From an uncultured Kiloniellales bacterium (GTDB lineage Bacteria; Pseudomonadota; Alphaproteobacteria; Kiloniellales; JAKSDN01), in assembly GCA_947259625.1 (NCBI GenBank), contig CAMYMY010000278.1:1-7931 (forward strand): a stretch of DNA of 7,931 bases, in the 5' to 3' direction. The first letter of the stretch is position 1, and every line of letters starts with the position of its first letter. Below, one piece after another: positions 6,843 to 7,931 of this stretch. The position numbers and the translations under genes are program-made. The notes below the pieces were generated by a model, which saw only the letters and a list, made by a program, of their open reading frames with translations, was not told where the DNA came from and did no database searches.

Positions 6843-6968
6843 GGGCTCTCCCTGGTTTAATCGGCCTATTTCTTGTTTTTGATAGTAATCCAGCTCTCTC
6901 TCAGGATAAAGCAGGATCTTCTCTGAAAGCAAACCAATACAGCGTCCTTCGTTCGTTGACTCCCCCCT
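6843..6968. other. Lower-GC leader between the FUSC exporter and DUF1656
   Basis: These 126 bases contain about 48% G+C, clearly below the surrounding genes. They hold the DUF1656 ribosome site, two direct copies of CAGGAT ten bases apart (6902-6907, 6912-6917) and a very weak promoter-like pair on the minus strand (TTGCTT, 16 bases, TTTATC). I see no stem followed by a T-run, hence no clear terminator. The module is therefore probably one transcript, possibly with an extra internal start or a processed leader. Confidence 0.5.
6846..6853 (-). promoter_or_regulatory. Ribosome binding site of the DUF1656 gene
   Basis: AGGGAGAG on the minus strand, with its GGAG core five bases before the ATG at 6842. 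It decides against the longer TTG-start reading of this frame and is the only strong ribosome site for the coupled DUF1656-adaptor pair. Confidence 0.7.
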
Positions 6969-7931
6969 TCAAAACCGAGCTTCCCGCCACTGCACCCAGT
7001 TTATCCCGTCGGCGAGGCGCGCATAGCCGATCATGGCTTCCGACAGGCCCCGGAAACCGCCCAGGAGCCGGTAGGCATTCTCATAGTCCTGATCCTTGAG
7101 CTCCGCTTCGCCGGCCAGACGAAACGCCTCTTCGAGGCGAGTTTCCAGCTGGGCCAGCCGAGCCGCCAGCCGATCCCGTACCTCGCCGCCCGGCCCGAGG
7201 GCCGCGGCCGGATTGTCGGCCCAGAGCTGGAAGCTTTTTTCGACCAGTTTGCGCCAGGCCCGCAGTTCGCCGCTCAACTCGCGTGCAAGCAGCTCGGCTT
7301 GCGGATACTCGCGCACTTCGGCCAGCTCCTTGATCCGATAGGCAAGCGCCTGCAGGTTGGTCACGAGCGCCTCCACCTGCTCGGGCGTGTTGTCCGGAAA
7401 GGTTCGGTAATCCATGTGCTGGCCCCACATCGCCAACTTCGCCGGCAGCTCCAGCAGGTCGTTCCGGTAGAGTGCCGTCTTCCAGCGCGCCGCCAACCCC
7501 CGTCCTTGACCCCGATCGAGTGCAAGGCGCGAGATCAGGAACTCGCCGTGGCGGAAAAAGCGGCTGAGCAGCCGCAGGAAGGCCTTCTCCGGGCGCGGCG
7601 ATGTGGGGATGTAGGAGGTGACGGTAAGCAGCGCGATAATCAGAATGATCATCGCCGTCGTGCTGGCGAACCCGGAAAAGCTGTAGGTCTGCTGGTTGTC
7701 GATCGAGGTGATGACAAGCAGCATGACCAGGCCAAGCAGCCTCGCCAGGGCCTGCCGCGGCGCCGCCAGCAGATAAGCGATCGCGAAGGTCGCACCGAAC
7801 ATCATCAGGCCCAGCTGCGCGTAACCCGACAGGTGCGGCATAACGAAGATATACAAAACGCCCGCGAAGGCGCAGCTAAGCACCGCCGGCAGGAACGTCG
7901 TCGACACGCGCAGCTGGGGAAACAGCGCAAA
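6969..7931 (-). CDS. FUSC-family (AaeB-like) aromatic-acid efflux protein, N-terminus cut by window edge
   Basis: C-terminal 320 residues of an inner-membrane exporter of the fusaric-acid-resistance/AaeB type (whole proteins are roughly 650-720 residues; relatives export aromatic carboxylic acids). The frame is open to the last base of the window. The GTG at 7907 is an internal Val codon, because family-like sequence (FALFPQLRV) continues upstream of it. The visible part begins in the second transmembrane bundle: segments at about 11-31, 36-56, 62-76 and 88-108. After YIPTSPRPEKAF (107-118) comes a soluble, charged, mostly helical tail of about 200 residues. The tail holds Leu/Ala/Glu-rich helices at about 185-235 and 250-300, and ends NWVQWREARF, then TGA. 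It is followed by DUF1656 and an HlyD adaptor, the usual partners, which supports the assignment. The substrate cannot be read from the sequence. Confidence 0.9.
   Translation of the reverse strand, partial: FALFPQLRVSTTFLPAVLSCAFAGVLYIFVMPHLSGYAQLGLMMFGATFAIAYLLAAPRQALARLLGLVMLLVITSIDNQQTYSFSGFASTTAMIILIIALLTVTSYIPTSPRPEKAFLRLLSRFFRHGEFLISRLALDRGQGRGLAARWKTALYRNDLLELPAKLAMWGQHMDYRTFPDNTPEQVEALVTNLQALAYRIKELAEVREYPQAELLARELSGELRAWRKLVEKSFQLWADNPAAALGPGGEVRDRLAARLAQLETRLEEAFRLAGEAELKDQDYENAYRLLGGFRGLSEAMIGYARLADGINWVQWREARF

Noticed and set aside
6843..6932. N-terminal extension of DUF1656 by 30 residues from a TTG
   Set aside because: The family start and a strong ribosome site both point to ATG 6842, and the extension lies in GC-poor leader sequence.

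Overview
The window is a GC-rich stretch of bacterial chromosome. Every gene I can support lies on the minus strand, so transcription runs from high to low coordinates. GTG starts are common (RND pump, antiporter, probably the HlyD adaptor) and codons favour G/C in the third position. Together with the protein types (tripartite efflux, a lipoprotein adaptor, FUSC/DUF1656/HlyD) this points to a Gram-negative proteobacterium. An alphaproteobacterium is my best guess, but that is an inference from style and not from a marker gene.

Layout in the direction of transcription. (1) 7931-6969: the C-terminal part of a FUSC-family (AaeB-like) membrane exporter, cut by the right window edge. (2) After a 126-base gap of lower GC (about 48%), a 70-residue DUF1656 (AaeX-like) two-helix protein at 6842-6630. 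(3) An EmrA/AaeA-type HlyD adaptor at 6633-5488, whose GTG start overlaps the DUF1656 stop by four bases. These three form one aromatic-acid or fusaric-acid type efflux module. (4) 41 bases on, a CPA1 (NhaP-like) Na+/H+ antiporter gene at 5446-4282 that is broken: the first 57 codons and the last 330 codons are in different frames, and the join appears to lack a membrane segment. (5) 34 bases on, a minimal two-helix K+ channel of 117 residues with a TVGYGD filter. (6) A 258-base gap with a candidate promoter and two short perfect palindromes. (7) A complete 1053-residue HAE1-family RND pump at 3635-474. (8) 11 bases on, its lipoprotein periplasmic adaptor, cut by the left window edge after 154 residues.

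How they work together. Two independent export systems flank a small ion-homeostasis pair. The FUSC/DUF1656/HlyD set and the RND/adaptor set would each move small amphiphilic or aromatic compounds out of the cell. No outer-membrane factor and no regulator gene is visible, so those must lie outside the window or elsewhere. The antiporter and channel would affect Na+/H+ and K+ balance, and hence the proton-motive force that the RND pump uses, but a functional link is only suggested by position.

The strongest non-routine observations are the damaged antiporter, the RND-before-adaptor gene order with the adaptor's ribosome binding site overlapping the pump's stop codon, and the efflux/ion/efflux layout. 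I see no evidence for a wholly new type of system, mobile element, CRISPR array or RNA gene.
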